A stretch of 64,000 bases of DNA, from assembly GCA_020205615.1 (NCBI GenBank), contig CM035151.1, positions 47,297,409-47,361,408 of the forward strand, given 5' to 3'. The stretch is from Panax quinquefolius (Eukaryota; Streptophyta; Magnoliopsida; Apiales; Araliaceae). The first letter of the stretch is position 1; every line of letters starts with the position of its first letter. A program made the translations under genes and the position numbers. This document shows positions 26,432-38,250 of this stretch, piece after piece. The notes beneath the pieces were generated by a model. It did no database searches, was not told the DNA's origin, and saw nothing but the letters and a program-made list of their open reading frames with translations.

Positions 26432-29372
26432 AGGTTCTCATGCTATATTCAAAAGCTAATCGCTTTGAGTTTGATCATAGGCACAAACATTGTTCTAAAC
26501 TTAGTTTAGTGGTAAGTCACTTGTTATACACAGATGAGCTCACACGTTGGAAATATTGTAAACAGGTAAATGTGTATATACACCTGAAGCTACTCAGATT
26601 GGTTCATATTCTTGATTGCCATATCAACAAGACCAATTCCTGCCCACAGTCAATCTTGTAGTCTGAAGACCAGGCTAGAAAGCTCAAAAGACATCAACAG
26701 AAAAGAATCAAACATCCTCCAGCCTGGAAAGATGAAAAGGCCATACATGCTAAGAAACGCTTATCCAGAGAAGAAAGAAGAACCTCTCAAACATGTGTCT
26801 GGCCAACCAGAAGCTGGATGTAAACCTTCTGAACTCAACGATGTCAAAGAACTAAAGATGCTGATATCTTTCTAGCATTCATCTTCAAGATCACGACTGA
26901 TTGATTAAAGGTCAACTTGAGCAACAAGCTGTCAAGAGCAAATAAGAAATTATGCACATCAATGCCTAACCTCAGTATATCTAAGTTAAATGATTGTTAA
27001 GAAACTGACAGCAGAAAGGTATGATTCCTCACTAATATAATTGTGTACAGCATGTTGCATCTCCTTATGAACTATAACAGTATTCTTTCAAGGAATCATA
27101 ATCTACCTAAATCGGTGAAGAGAGAAAGAATACTGAGGGTGGATACTCGAATGCTCACAAACTTTCTCTCCATCTAAGTTTTAGGGTGAAGATGACATCT
27201 TGAGAGAAATCTGAAATAGGTTATAAGCATATCAAAGGTTAAATCAATTTAATATGGAGTAATCTTTGTTGATGGGTTAGTATGTATGTACAAACCTATG
27301 TTCTAAGTGTTTGATAACATTCAGAGTGTGATCAGTTCTACAAAGAGTATCTTGAGGATTCGCAGAAACTGATCACCTCTATGAATCAAGCAGATACGCA
27401 TAAGTAATAGCGTTGACTTTCACTCTATGAACATTTAAACTCAGTGATCAACATAACCAAGAAAATGATGAACCCATCAAATGAAAAGAGTGTTTTATCA
27501 AAATGGCTAATCTTACACACACACATCATCATGCATCTCAAAATGTAATATCCAAATAAGCTACATGCATGAATTTAATTGTTGGTGATCAATATGATGT
27601 TAATTCTAATATATAAGGAATAGGGTTTTTGAAACTAACATGGCAGGACCCATTTAACTATGGGTACAAAAATAGAAATATATCTAACCTATAGGTACTT
27701 GGTCCAACTGACCACACTAAGGAATGATGAAGCAAAAGACTTCAGTAAAAGAAAGATTCAACCAACAGAAGGCTTAAGACTATTCAGAAATGATTCTGAT
27801 AAATTTCCTATATGTCAAAGCTTGCCCTTGAAGACCTGCTAAGCTGATCCAAATAAAGCTCACTTGGCTGCTGATACTTATAAGGAAGTATGCCATTCAA
27901 CCAAATATGGAAAGGGTTTTATATGCTCAATCATGCACAGCATGTCATACGAAAAGAATCCTCAAGGAAGTTCATCACAGTGGATCATCGAGCATCAAAC
28001 ATGAGGAACTCATTACGGGAGCAGAACTCAACGAGCACATGCTGACAAAGGAGACTACGTTCATAGTGCTGACAAATGATCTTAGAATGATCAGTCCTGA
28101 AGATATCCATGTCTACGATGAAAACAGATTCGACTGTCAGTGGTGATTCCAGTCAGAAAGAAGCAGGCAAGTATGCCTCCTAACACACATGAAGAAAATG
28201 AAATCACACCTCATTGAGAAGATAGTATGGACATGGGGAAGCAGTGATCAATTAAGAAAACAACATCACTGAGATATTCTATGAAGAAATGTTCCAGCTA
28301 CAGAGTCCCACAACTTTATGGCTGATGAACAAAATGAAGATCCATAGTCAGTAGGAACGTCTCAAAACGTACTACTGATAACCTATCAGCCACCCAACTC
28401 AAAATCGTGGAGTGCCTACAATCAAACATATGATCGTAGTATAAGAACAGAAGGACATCACGATTACAGCAAATGCAATTGCCTGAAGTTGTTAGAGGTC
28501 CTCCCCAGCAGAAAAAGGTCAAATGTGATATCAGTGCAAATCACTTCTAAAGTATTTCATCTGGAAAGCGCCTCAAGGACAAACCTGACCCTTAGTTCAC
28601 TCTAAGAGGTTGGCCCTTCCTGAGCTACCTTGACCCAAAAGGAATGCTAAGTAAAGTTCATCTCAATAACCAAGTCAGTCAACGATCGTAGAGTTGAGTC
28701 TCCACGATCGTGGTGCAACCTTAGCTATCGTAGAAGCAAACTCGATGATCGCAGTTCTACCAGAGGAAAATCTAGCTCATGAGAAGCTCGGAAGAACTGG
28801 ATAATTGCTCAACCATTCAAATTAAGAGAAGATAAGTTCGACTGATGGTTGGAAAGATGTCCTGCTGAAGAAGAATGCCCCAAGCCTTCATAAAGTTCAT
28901 CAGTGATCAAGCTATGCAGCATTAAGGTGTCAAAACCATACACGGCAGCATCTCTCAAAAGTTGATCATAGAATTAACAAGGGAAAACGTAGAGTCCATA
29001 GCTGCCTTACAATGCTACTCTACGAACCAAAGAGGTCAACAGTCAATCCACGTCAATTAAACGTCCACTCTCCCAAAAGAGATATTTAACTGAAAAAGGT
29101 TATGGGGAGTTACAGCTCATTACTAGGCATCGTGCAACCAATGGTTGGTTGACATATAACTGCTTTTGAAGAGTCAGGGGAAACTTCCATAAAGGCAAAT
29201 TCAAAATCTGCTAACAATTATCAGCAACTATCGAACCTCTCTCCCTCCCATTTTCAAACCCTTGAATCCTCTTCGAAGATTAAATCGAGTAAACCTCTAG
29301 AACCCAAATCACAATAAGCTATCTCTCCTAAATCTCGTTGAATCAAATATCCATATACCTTGAACTCTTCAA
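26432..29372 (+). other. 3-kb leader of element C, no recognised gene
   Basis: Frames here are short and unrelated to any family I know. The longest, at 26612-26875 and 27907-28146, could be remnants but show no motif. The stretch carries further TCGTAG boxes (28434, 28686, 28728 and variants). It is likely untranslated leader or a fully decayed reading frame. Confidence 0.55.
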
Positions 29373-29984
29373 ATGGCAAAATGGCAAGTTATAACAGGAA
29401 TTCAACTTGGTTTCAAAAAGTTCAAAGAATCAGAAATGAATGTCAAGGATATATTTGAGCTCATAAAGAAGGCTAGTTTCTCATAGTGCTTGGATGTCGA
29501 CACTCCAGTCTACACAAAGCTAGTGAAGCAGTTCTACTCAAATGCTTCGATAAATTCTGGGTTTCTAACCACGAAGGTGAAAGGGTCAAGTCTGAAGATA
29601 AGAGCATCAAACATTAATCAATGCCTAGGGTTTCCCAACCAAGGTTTGATAAACGTAGATGAAGTCGACATTGAAGAAGGAAAGAGACTAATGCGGTATC
29701 AAAGAAACCCTAATCTGAAGGACATGAAGAAAAAGGAGATTCCGAAAGAATTTTAGTTCCTTGATGAAATAGTGGGAAAATGTATACTATGGAAAGACAT
29801 TGTACACGACACGGTGCTTGATCAACAGTTAAAAATCATGTATACTATAGTTCTAAAGAAACGAATCAACTTTGGAGTTATCCTGTTTGATCAGATCTCC
29901 AAATTGGTAGAAAAGGCTGAATTGAAGAAGTCTACAAAAAAAACCACTTATAAAAGTGTTTCATGGAAGACTACTGAGTATTGA
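29373..29984 (+). pseudogene. element C reading frame, N-terminal domain
   Basis: ATG at 29373 opens MAKWQVITGIQLGFKKFKE. The frame then runs through TAG (29484), TAG (29754) and TGA (29982) without other breaks. Conserved-looking segments are YTKLVKQFYSN, TTKVKGSSLKIRASNINQCL, GFPNQGL, then KIMYTIVLKKRINFGVILFD. The pattern resembles the 'putative plant transposon protein' domain (Pfam Transposase_32, from memory), found in many plant retroelement-borne frames of unknown function. A frame change near 29980 leads into the next segment. I infer one original protein of about 930 residues. Confidence 0.6.
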
Positions 29985-32175
29985 GATGAAGAAGAAACTG
30001 GGAGGCAAAATCTAGGATGATGAGGGAGAACCTCTGAATGTTCACAAAGTAATGTCTCCACAACTATTTGTGAATTGGAAGAAAAACCCAAAGGAGAACA
30101 GAAGGTTGACAACAACAGGGAGTAGCAGAAAGAACTCTGCGAAGAAGATGAAGGTAAAAGAGGTGAAAAGCTCTGAGTCTGCTGACTCTGCACTAGTAGC
30201 AATCACACCAGCAAGGAAGAAATCCAAGGGCGTGAAGAAAGTTGAGTCCTTGCCAAGAATTCTCTCAACAGAAGACAAGGTTGAAGATGAAAAGGTCTCA
30301 ACTGCAGATACCACAAAGAGGAAAAGTAACAAATTACTTCAAGGACCATCCAGCAAGAAAGCTAAGGTGGTAAACAAACCAACCTCGGTTTCCCAAGAAA
30401 GCCCATCTAACGAAGAAAAGGACGTAGAGTCAGTCAAGGCTGAGTCCCCACAGAACAAATCCAGCAATGAAGGTGAAGCTGGATTAATGGAAGAAAATGC
30501 AGCATCTGCTGATGAAGAAGAATGCACAAGCCATGTGGCTAACCCTCAGAGCATTCACTCTGCTGATGAAGAAAAGATACAAGCTAACCCAACTTTATCC
30601 CCAAATGCAAATGCTTCAACCAGCCCAGATGATGGGTCAAATGATATTAATTCTGAAGAAAAAGGACCTGCCCCTGCCAGTGCTGAACCTCAAGGAAGTT
30701 CATCTGATGTTCCAAAGGCTTCAAAGTCTGAAGAAGAAGAATAGACTGACTCTCCTATACTAGAACCCCCAAGGAGAAGAAAGAGCCATAGATTAATTGT
30801 TCAATTTGCCTCCAAGAAGAAAAGTAATCACTCTAATGCTGTCATTGAATTAAGTGATGATGAGTCTGTATCACAGGAAGAAAGTGTTGAAGATAGGACC
30901 AGTGATGAAGGAGTTGAATCAGTGGAAGATCTTGTTGAAGAAGGTTCTGAGAATGAAATACAGCAAGAAGGATTCATTGATGGAAATGATCAAAATGTTT
31001 CAGGCTCCGAAAGAGAAGAAATGGAGAATGATTCCAATTCTGTAAATCAGGAATCAGAAGAACCAGCAGACTATCTAGTCCTCTCTCCTACAAGAATCAG
31101 TAGAAGAATAGTGGTAGAAGTTTTTGATGAACCAGAAGAACTCCCAGCAGAAAGATGGGTAAGATATGGAAATGAACAGCTCAAGGTTGTAAGGATGACT
31201 GCACATGATGCGTTCAAAAACTGGAACAACATGGAGCTAGACTGTATGACTATCCTCTACAATCCTGATGACCTGCTAATGAGATGGTTCTTCCAATGGA
31301 TGCCTTGGCTAAAGGCACATACTGAAAAATATGGAAGTTACTTCAGCTGATGCTACTCTCATTTTTCAAGCATGGAGCTGGTCGCACAAAACTTCCCAAG
31401 GAGGAAGAGTTTTGCCACAATGATGATCAAAAACCAACCTCACTACAAAATCTACAGACATGCTGGCAACCACTATATCTCCTATGATAGTAGAGTGGAC
31501 TCTGAAGGAAGAATGATCATGACAAAGGAGATAATCGTAGAGTCTGCTCACTCTACCACTGATGATGCTCAAATCCAAATTGAGAAGCCTCCATCTGCCC
31601 AAGCTCAGCTATCTGAAATTCCTTCATCCTCAAATAGCGATTGGTACTCAGGGATTTTTCAGATTCTCACTACTTTTGAAAATTTGTCCAAGAATGAAAA
31701 TCGTAGAGTCCAATCTGGTGATCAACAAGAAGCTGCCCAACTAGATTATCCAATTCCTATGGAGAATGAGCTGATAAAAAATTCTGATGAACTGATTGAG
31801 AAGATATATCTATTCACTGAAGAGTCAAAGAAGCTGACAACAACAGAGGATAACTCAGTTCAAGAGAGATTCCAAGCAACGATGGCTGATGTATCTCCCA
31901 AAATTAGAGAAAGAGATCATATCTATCTAAAGGTCATGAATGATCAGAAGGCAGATGCACTACGAGCAAAGAAGTCAAATGAAGAACAACTCCAAGTCCT
32001 CTCTGACAAGATTGACAATATGAATCAGTCGTTCTCAGTTTAACTTGAGCTAGGCCAACATGAACTCAAGTTTGAAGTTGCTAACTCCTCCTACCTGATG
32101 GAGCAGCTTATGTCCAACATGGAGCAGCTCTCCCAAATGATTAATGACAAAAAGGGGAGAAAAAGAGACATATAA
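29985..32175 (+). pseudogene. element C reading frame, acidic and coiled-coil C-terminal part
   Basis: One frame continues for over 2 kb with only TAG (30016), TAG (30742), TGA (31348) and TAA (32041) before the final TAA (32173). The first 300 residues are low-complexity, rich in Lys, Ser and Glu (SSRKNSAKKMK, ESADEEK-like blocks), suggesting a disordered nuclear-type region. A folded-looking part follows: ERWVRYGNEQLKVVRMTAHD, LMRWFFQWMPW, HYKIYRHAGNHYISYDSRVD. The end is predicted helical, with RAKKSNEEQLQVLSDKIDNM. The function is unknown. It may be Gag-like or may bind the element's RNA or chromatin. Confidence 0.6.
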
Positions 32176-32632
32176 AGAGGCAGAGTAAGAGGCACTCTAG
32201 AAAGAGCAAAGACAGTAGGAGGAAAGAAAAGAAGAAGAAAACACAAGAAGAAGCTGAGTCATCATCTAAGGGGGAGCCAAAGGATGATGAGCCTGAGGCT
32301 GAGGGGGAGCCAGAACCATAAGAAGAGAAGCATACATCTGCAGAGGAGTAGACAAAAGAGATGAAGTCCACATCCCAGGGGGAGCAGGTGCAAACCGGTC
32401 AAATAGATGACTAGCTGATCGACAGACATCCTGGAAACATACATGGAGCCAAAAAGGCACATCTCTAACTAGTTAGGTATGTTCTGGATCCAGAATGTAA
32501 AATGTCAGTGTATAAAATTCCAAATCATTATAAATGACAAACATGATAATCTGTTTTAGAAATACAGTTTCTCACTGTATATAAGATTCATTCATAACAT
32601 GCACGTGCACTAATTATTTTTGTCATAATCAA
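32176..32632 (+). other. 3' untranslated part of element C interior
   Basis: Contains the purine-rich phrases AGGGGGAGCC (32269, 32303) and GGGGGAGCAGG (32378), then AT-rich sequence up to the polypurine tract. No open frame is supported. Confidence 0.55.
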
Positions 32633-32644
32633 ATATGGAGAGAT
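32633..32644 (+). promoter_or_regulatory. polypurine tract of element C
   Basis: ATATGGAGAGAT lies directly before the 3' LTR start TGTCAGG. It is short but in the required position. Confidence 0.65.
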
Positions 32645-33620
32645 TGTCAGGAATAAGCATGTGAATTATATTTGTGACGCCCCCAAAATAGGTATATATC
32701 ACCCATCTTGAGTCGCCAAATACATGGTACATAATTTAAATACAAAATTCTTTGATACAGTACTACAAAATGTAGCTGAGAGTTTCAACACGGATAATGT
32801 CTTGTAGAGAGTATACAAACTCAAATAAAATCCTCATTACAATTATTATCACACTATTTCACATAATAGTGAGGACAACTATAGCCACCTATCTGGACCG
32901 TCACTCCGTTCCCTGACTAGTCCCAGCTATATTCTCATTTCCTGAAGAGAACAATGAAAGCAAAGGGTGAGCTCAACTAGCCCAGTAAAATATATTATCA
33001 CTAAGATAATGCAGAATAAATTATCGTTAGCCTTCAACAGTGTTAAACTGATAGAATATAATAGACAACAAGTTTAACTATAGCGGAACCAGCAATCCAT
33101 TAGAAGAGTCAAGTAGAGCATGATATCTATTATCTTCTATGATTTTAAAAGTTTATCATCAATTTTATCACTGAGACTCAGCTCAATAAATAGTCCACAT
33201 CACTTAATTATCCATACACTACGGACCAAGGATATTCAGGTTATCACCAATGGTCATGATCATACCAACCCCTGCCCATCAATGCACTACGGACTAATGA
33301 GGACCTTTACCACATCATTTGTAACATTAATGGTCATGATTATACCGAATGATCCTTGGTCATAATCACACCAATTAACAGTCTATCTATGCACTATGGG
33401 CCAAATATGACTTTCATAAAAATATAAACATGAGGATGATGATAATGATATATGAATTCAATTAAATGCAAGCAAAGGATAAATTCTAAAGATTTATAAT
33501 TTAATTTATCCAGAATTCAATAATGTCCAAATTGTTAACATGATACTGCTTTGTGGAGTAAAATTCAAGAATAATATTGTATCAAAAATGATTTGGACCG
33601 AAAAGAAATCATTTTTTATC

Positions 33621-33708
33621 GTGAATAGTACCCCGAGTGAATAGTACCTGAGTGAATAGTACCCCATGAATAGTACTTCGGGAATAGTACCCCGTGAATA
33701 GTACTCTG
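33621..33708. repeat. GTGAATAGTACCCC minisatellite
   Basis: Six imperfect 14-16-base units share GAATAGTAC. The array sits in a stretch (about 33568-33735) that LTR B1 lacks, where B1 goes straight from ATTCAAGA to ATGCTCAGAA. Confidence 0.9.
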
Positions 33709-34112
33709 GCATGAAAAGGTTAAAACTTATCACGAATGCTCAGAATAATATTTTCATGAAAAGATACTGGATGAAGCGTAAATATCAAGGATATTCTACT
33801 AATTTCAGGAATTATAGAAGCAATACTTACCATAGTAAGTTTAAATTTAAGAATATGAATTGAAGTAATTAATATTCCTTCTATACTATAGAGTATGAAA
33901 TAAAATAATATTTCTTACGAGTATTGAAATAAAATAATATCATTTACCTTAGTAGAAACTGGATTTGACTGGAATATCGAATATTATTCTGAGAAAATCT
34001 TGCAGAAAAACTACGCTCAAAGTATTCTTATACTTAAAAGAAATACTCACAATACTATAATAAAAATGCTTGAGATTGTTTTGGTGTGATTTAGGACGGA
34101 GGTTTGCCTTCC

Positions 34113-34120
34113 TTTTATAG
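34113..34120 (-). promoter_or_regulatory. TATA box of LTR B2
   Basis: The minus strand reads GTGCTATAAAAGGAAGG. The donor-like site TAAG/GTAAATG lies about 165 bases downstream (33947). Confidence 0.7.
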
Positions 34121-37100
34121 CACAAATCGGATGAAGAAAAATCAACTCATGCCTAATTTCCTGCCTAACATTCTCATATTTTCATACGGGTGGGGGCCAC
34201 CCTTTGAAACAAGCTTGTAGGAATAATTCCTAATTCACATTACTCAATTGATTGAAGGCCCACCATTTTGGAAACAAGGAATGGTTTTGCAGGATGTCTA
34301 CCACCCACTAAACAGAAGAAGAAAATATGCACTAAACTAAAGCCAACAACTTTGAAAAGAAAAGTACACGGAAAGAATTCAAATTCAAATTGCTAACCTC
34401 CACTCCACTTTTATTCACATGCTAAAAATTATATATTATTATAATAATATTACCATTTAAATTGTAAACAAAATCGTAATATTATAATAATATATTTAAA
34501 TGAATATTTTATCAGAGAAGAATAATTGCCAAACTTTCAATAAATAATTCATGCAAAAATTCCTTCATTTATATCCACACAAAATAAATATTTCTTTATC
34601 ATATAAATCAATAATTAATTATTCACAAATAATATTATAGAATCACAATTATGACAACCAGGTCGTTTCCAAGAAAGATGGGGCTTTTCGATAAGGATTT
34701 CTATTTACTGGCGCACAATTAGGTGACCAAACCTCTTTCCTAGACAGAACTTCCTTAGACATTGCCAATAATGCTATCTAATAATATTATTCAAATAATA
34801 TGAATTATTGGTATGATAATGGGAAATATTGTGCAGTGACAATTATTTAAACAACAATAATATAAAATATCAACGCAGCAATTATTGAATCAATAAAATA
34901 AAATATTGAACAGTAATTACTGTAACAATTATTGAGTAGTGACTTCTTACGTAAGCATCAATAATCCAAGATATTATACAATACCGTGTGCTACTATGCA
35001 ACCACGCGTATTACTGTACTTTTATCAACGGGTAATTCAACAGTTAATGGTAAAACTTTCGCCGTTATTTTTATAAAAAGATAATTTTGTTGTTTTCTAA
35101 CTCCGACAATAATTCTGTTATGGAGTCCACCAATGATTGTGTCGTCGTACGAATATTCCCCGACAAAAAGAATATTCCCCGACCAAACAAAATTTTATAA
35201 CAACTTGCTTACTTTGCAAAATTTATAAATATTACCCACAACTATAACATTATAACAAATTCACACCTTAATATTCAAAAATATAATTCGAGAAAAATTA
35301 ATCTTTATTCATAAAAGTTGGGGTCTTACAATATTCCTATTTACACGTGATTTGATTATGATAAATATATGAAAGAATATGCAAGTATGCTTGCATTAAG
35401 AAATGCTCTAAAGTTTTGATAGACAATAGAAATATATGTACAAGGACTTAGAATGAATTGATCAAATGTTTTAGGTTGATCCTACATAAGCAAAACAGCT
35501 TTGTAAAGTCTTTGAACAGAAATGATATACAAGGACTATAAATATAGAAAGATCAAGCATGTTAGGTTGATCTAATGATGTAATAGATAGGCTTGTCTGA
35601 TCATCGAGCACTGCACCAGAAATCGTAGTCTGCCAAGAGATTCGAGGGAAACTCGAGAGCTATCGAGGCAGGATCGTAGTCTGCAAGTTAGGAGATCTCG
35701 GAGTTCGTAGACTGCCAAGAAAGACGAGGAAAGGATTGTAGTGTGTCGAGGAGAACTTTCTCAGGGCCGTAGTCTGCTGAGGAAGTCATGTTCAGAATCG
35801 TAGAGACATCCTGCCTACGAGCCGACCAAAAATCTGCCGAATCCCAAGTCAAGAATCGTAGACTACACTCAGAGTCGTAGATTTTACTGATCATATCAGA
35901 GGCAGAGATCGTAGTCGAGCAAGATCAGATGAAGACAACAAGCACAACGACAGAAATCATAGTGTCAAGATCTAATCTCGGAGTCTTAGTGTCTGCACAG
36001 CCGAAGCTGAATCATAGAGTGCAGAACTAAGATCTCAAAAGGTGTGCTCATAATGCCAAAGAAGAATCATAGAGTAAATACAATTCTCAATGAATGAGCA
36101 CTCCAAGAACATCCAAAGGAATGAAGCCTCTAGTTGGCACTGCAAAGATATATCCCACCTAAAGGAAACCAGAGAGCACTCAACGAATGGCATGCATGCT
36201 AACAGAAGATTTAAGCACCAACCCAATCAGCATCCAGATTGAGTTGTGAAGCCATTCGAGATGAAGTGTTCCATAAGTTGATCAGAAGAAGACTTCAGTA
36301 ATTGACTAAGGAAAGTCAGCAAGTGCGTAGTAGCTGTCAAGTGGTAAGATGACAACGATCTTAGAAGTAATCAGGATCGTAGTGTTTGCCAAAGAAAGAA
36401 AGAACTGATGGAGTGCACACAGAGAAACTGGTTAGCTTCTAAAGAATAACGCTAAAGTGATTAAGCATTGGGTCAGTCCATTGCTGATAAGTGAATGTGA
36501 GATCACAAGGAGAAAGCGAGCTGGACACGCCACAAATCTGAAGTGTCTTACTATTCAGAAGGGGCCAGAACAAAGAAGTCAATCCATCAGTATCTGAGAG
36601 CTGTTGAGGCACACAGAAGTGTTAAAGCACTGCACAAGAGAAAGAAGAGGTGTTCTACATTGAAGATCCAATCAACACTCTTTAAGATCGCAGTATTGGC
36701 TCTACCAGCCAACAAGACACTACGATCATGTCCAAGAAGACATGCATCAGAATCGTGGAGTTCGAACAGCTTAAGATTGAAGCATTGGCAAAGGTTCAAC
36801 CTGAAGACTGATATTCAGACAAGAGCTTATTGAGAGCATCGATGCAAAAGGACAACCTCTAATCGAGAAATCAGAAGGGGGAAATAAATTCGTCGACCTG
36901 CCCGAGGCATAAAAGTGACATCTTTAATGGGGTAGGTGAAATAGTAGGCTCGCAAAGGTCGTCGAAAGTCGAGAAAAAAGTTGTCATGTCACATCTGCAG
37001 TCTGCACCAAGCAACTCGAGATCTGTAAAGCATTTCAAAGAGCTTTCAACGACTACTTTCCAACGGGAAGATTGGGAAGGAGTATAAATCTGTTAGAGCT

Positions 37101-38181
37101 TCAAAGATCAAAGACTGTTGGAGTTGCTGAGTTTGGAGAACTGGTGGACTGATCTAACTAACGTAAATAGTGAGTGACCAATGAAGGTCTGAAGGCTCAC
37201 TCTACGATCCACCAAGAACATTTAGAGACAGAAAAAAAAGAAGTAGAAGTGAGAGCTCTACTACAAGAAGAGTGTTCTGAACTGCCGAGAAAATGAAGAG
37301 CATCAATGTCATCTTGATGTCCATCATGGGAAGACTCTAAGTACCAGAGAGAAGATCCTACAGTCATCTTAGCCAGTCCATCGTGAGAAGGCATCAAGTA
37401 TCAAGAAAAAAGATCACCAACGCCATCATAGTGGCAAGCATGAGAAAGTTTCTAAATACCTAGCAGAAGAACCTACAGTCATCTTAGAAACCCATCATGT
37501 GCAGCCATCAAGTATCAAGAGGAATGATCTTCAAGGCAGTACATCAAGGGATCATCAGAAGAGGTTGAGTAACTGAAGAAGCTGAGCATCATGCAACACT
37601 CAACTGCACTTCAAGGATGATCACGCCAAGTTGCTAAGTACAGAAGATGTTCAGAGCATAAAGACATCTTAGCAGCTCATCACTAACTTCAACAAACAAA
37701 CAAACAACTCAACAACAAGAAGCCAGGGCCTGAGGGGTCCTTGTCCGGAAGGACTAAATGAAGTTCCAAGCATGCTGGGCTTGAAGAGTTCCTAGGGAAC
37801 TAGAGAAGTCCCAAGGTCAGTGGGGCTTGAAGGAATCTTAGTGATTCGAGTTTGCGCCTTCCTTAGTGGAAATCCTGCTAGTTGAAAGTAGAAGAGTGGA
37901 TTAGGAGCTTGAGTCTCTGAACCACTTAAAACCCCTTGTGTCTTTTACTTTATTTCATTTACATTATGTACATTAACTGCTATAACTATTATGTATGTTT
38001 TAACTGCTTACTACTAAATTAACTCTACGAACAATTATGTCTGATTATGAATATATCAATGAAGAGGATCTTTTACTTATTTCGTTGTGCTTAAAAAGAT
38101 TCTTATGTTTGTCATATGCTAATTCATGAGCAATACAAAATAAACCAGAAAAGTATTTGAAATTAAAAAGGTTCTATTTAA

Positions 38182-38220
38182 CCCCCTCCTCCTCCCCCCT
38201 CCCCCTCCCCCTCCCCATCC
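38182..38220. repeat. C-rich / G-rich run at end of element C 3' LTR
   Basis: About 39 bases are made of C-runs of 2-6 separated by single T. The minus strand therefore has many successive GGGG-GGGGG tracts, which could form a G-quadruplex. The 5' LTR has only a short version (26371-26382). Confidence 0.85.
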
Positions 38221-38250
38221 TAGATCTATATGTGCCTACTAGAACTAACA

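Larger units (their letters stand above)
32673..35330 (-). mobile_element. solo LTR B2 in the 3' LTR of element C
   Basis: Begins TGTGACGCCCCCAAAATAG and ends GGGGTCTTACA, with ATATT on both sides (32668-32672 and 35331-35335). No interior remains, so the element was reduced by LTR-LTR recombination. The minus-strand LTR starts TGTAAGACCCC. It carries a TATA box, donor-like and acceptor-like splice sites, three TGCACTACGG-type boxes (33210-33405) and a unique minisatellite. It inserted after C did. Confidence 0.93.
23467..38250 (+). mobile_element. element C: non-autonomous LTR retrotransposon (LARD-like)
   Basis: LTRs at 23467-26417 and 32645-38250 start TGTCAGGAATAAGC and end ACTAACA/ATTAACA. 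A TCATC duplication flanks the element (23462-23466 and 38251-38255). The primer site follows the left LTR. The 6.2-kb interior has no reverse transcriptase, integrase or RNase H that I can find. It has a 3-kb non-coding leader and a decayed long reading frame. After removing the inserted solo LTR the two LTRs are 2951 and about 2943 bases. In a 230-base stretch aligned by eye they differ at roughly one base in 13-15, so the insertion is old. Movement would need enzymes from another element. Confidence 0.88.
32645..38250 (+). repeat. 3' LTR of element C, split by solo LTR B2
   Basis: LTR sequence runs 32645-32672, is interrupted by B2 (32673-35330) and a repeated ATATT, and resumes to 38250. 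It matches 23467-26417 over its whole length, including TCGTAG boxes (35624-35910), the 57-base units (37295-37523) and the ending. Near the end the C-run has grown to about 38 bases. Confidence 0.88.

Noticed and set aside
30042..30332. Minus-strand Ser/Phe-rich frame that looks like a membrane protein
   Set aside because: It is the antisense of a Lys/Glu-rich coding stretch (AAG/GAA codons read as CTT/TTC).
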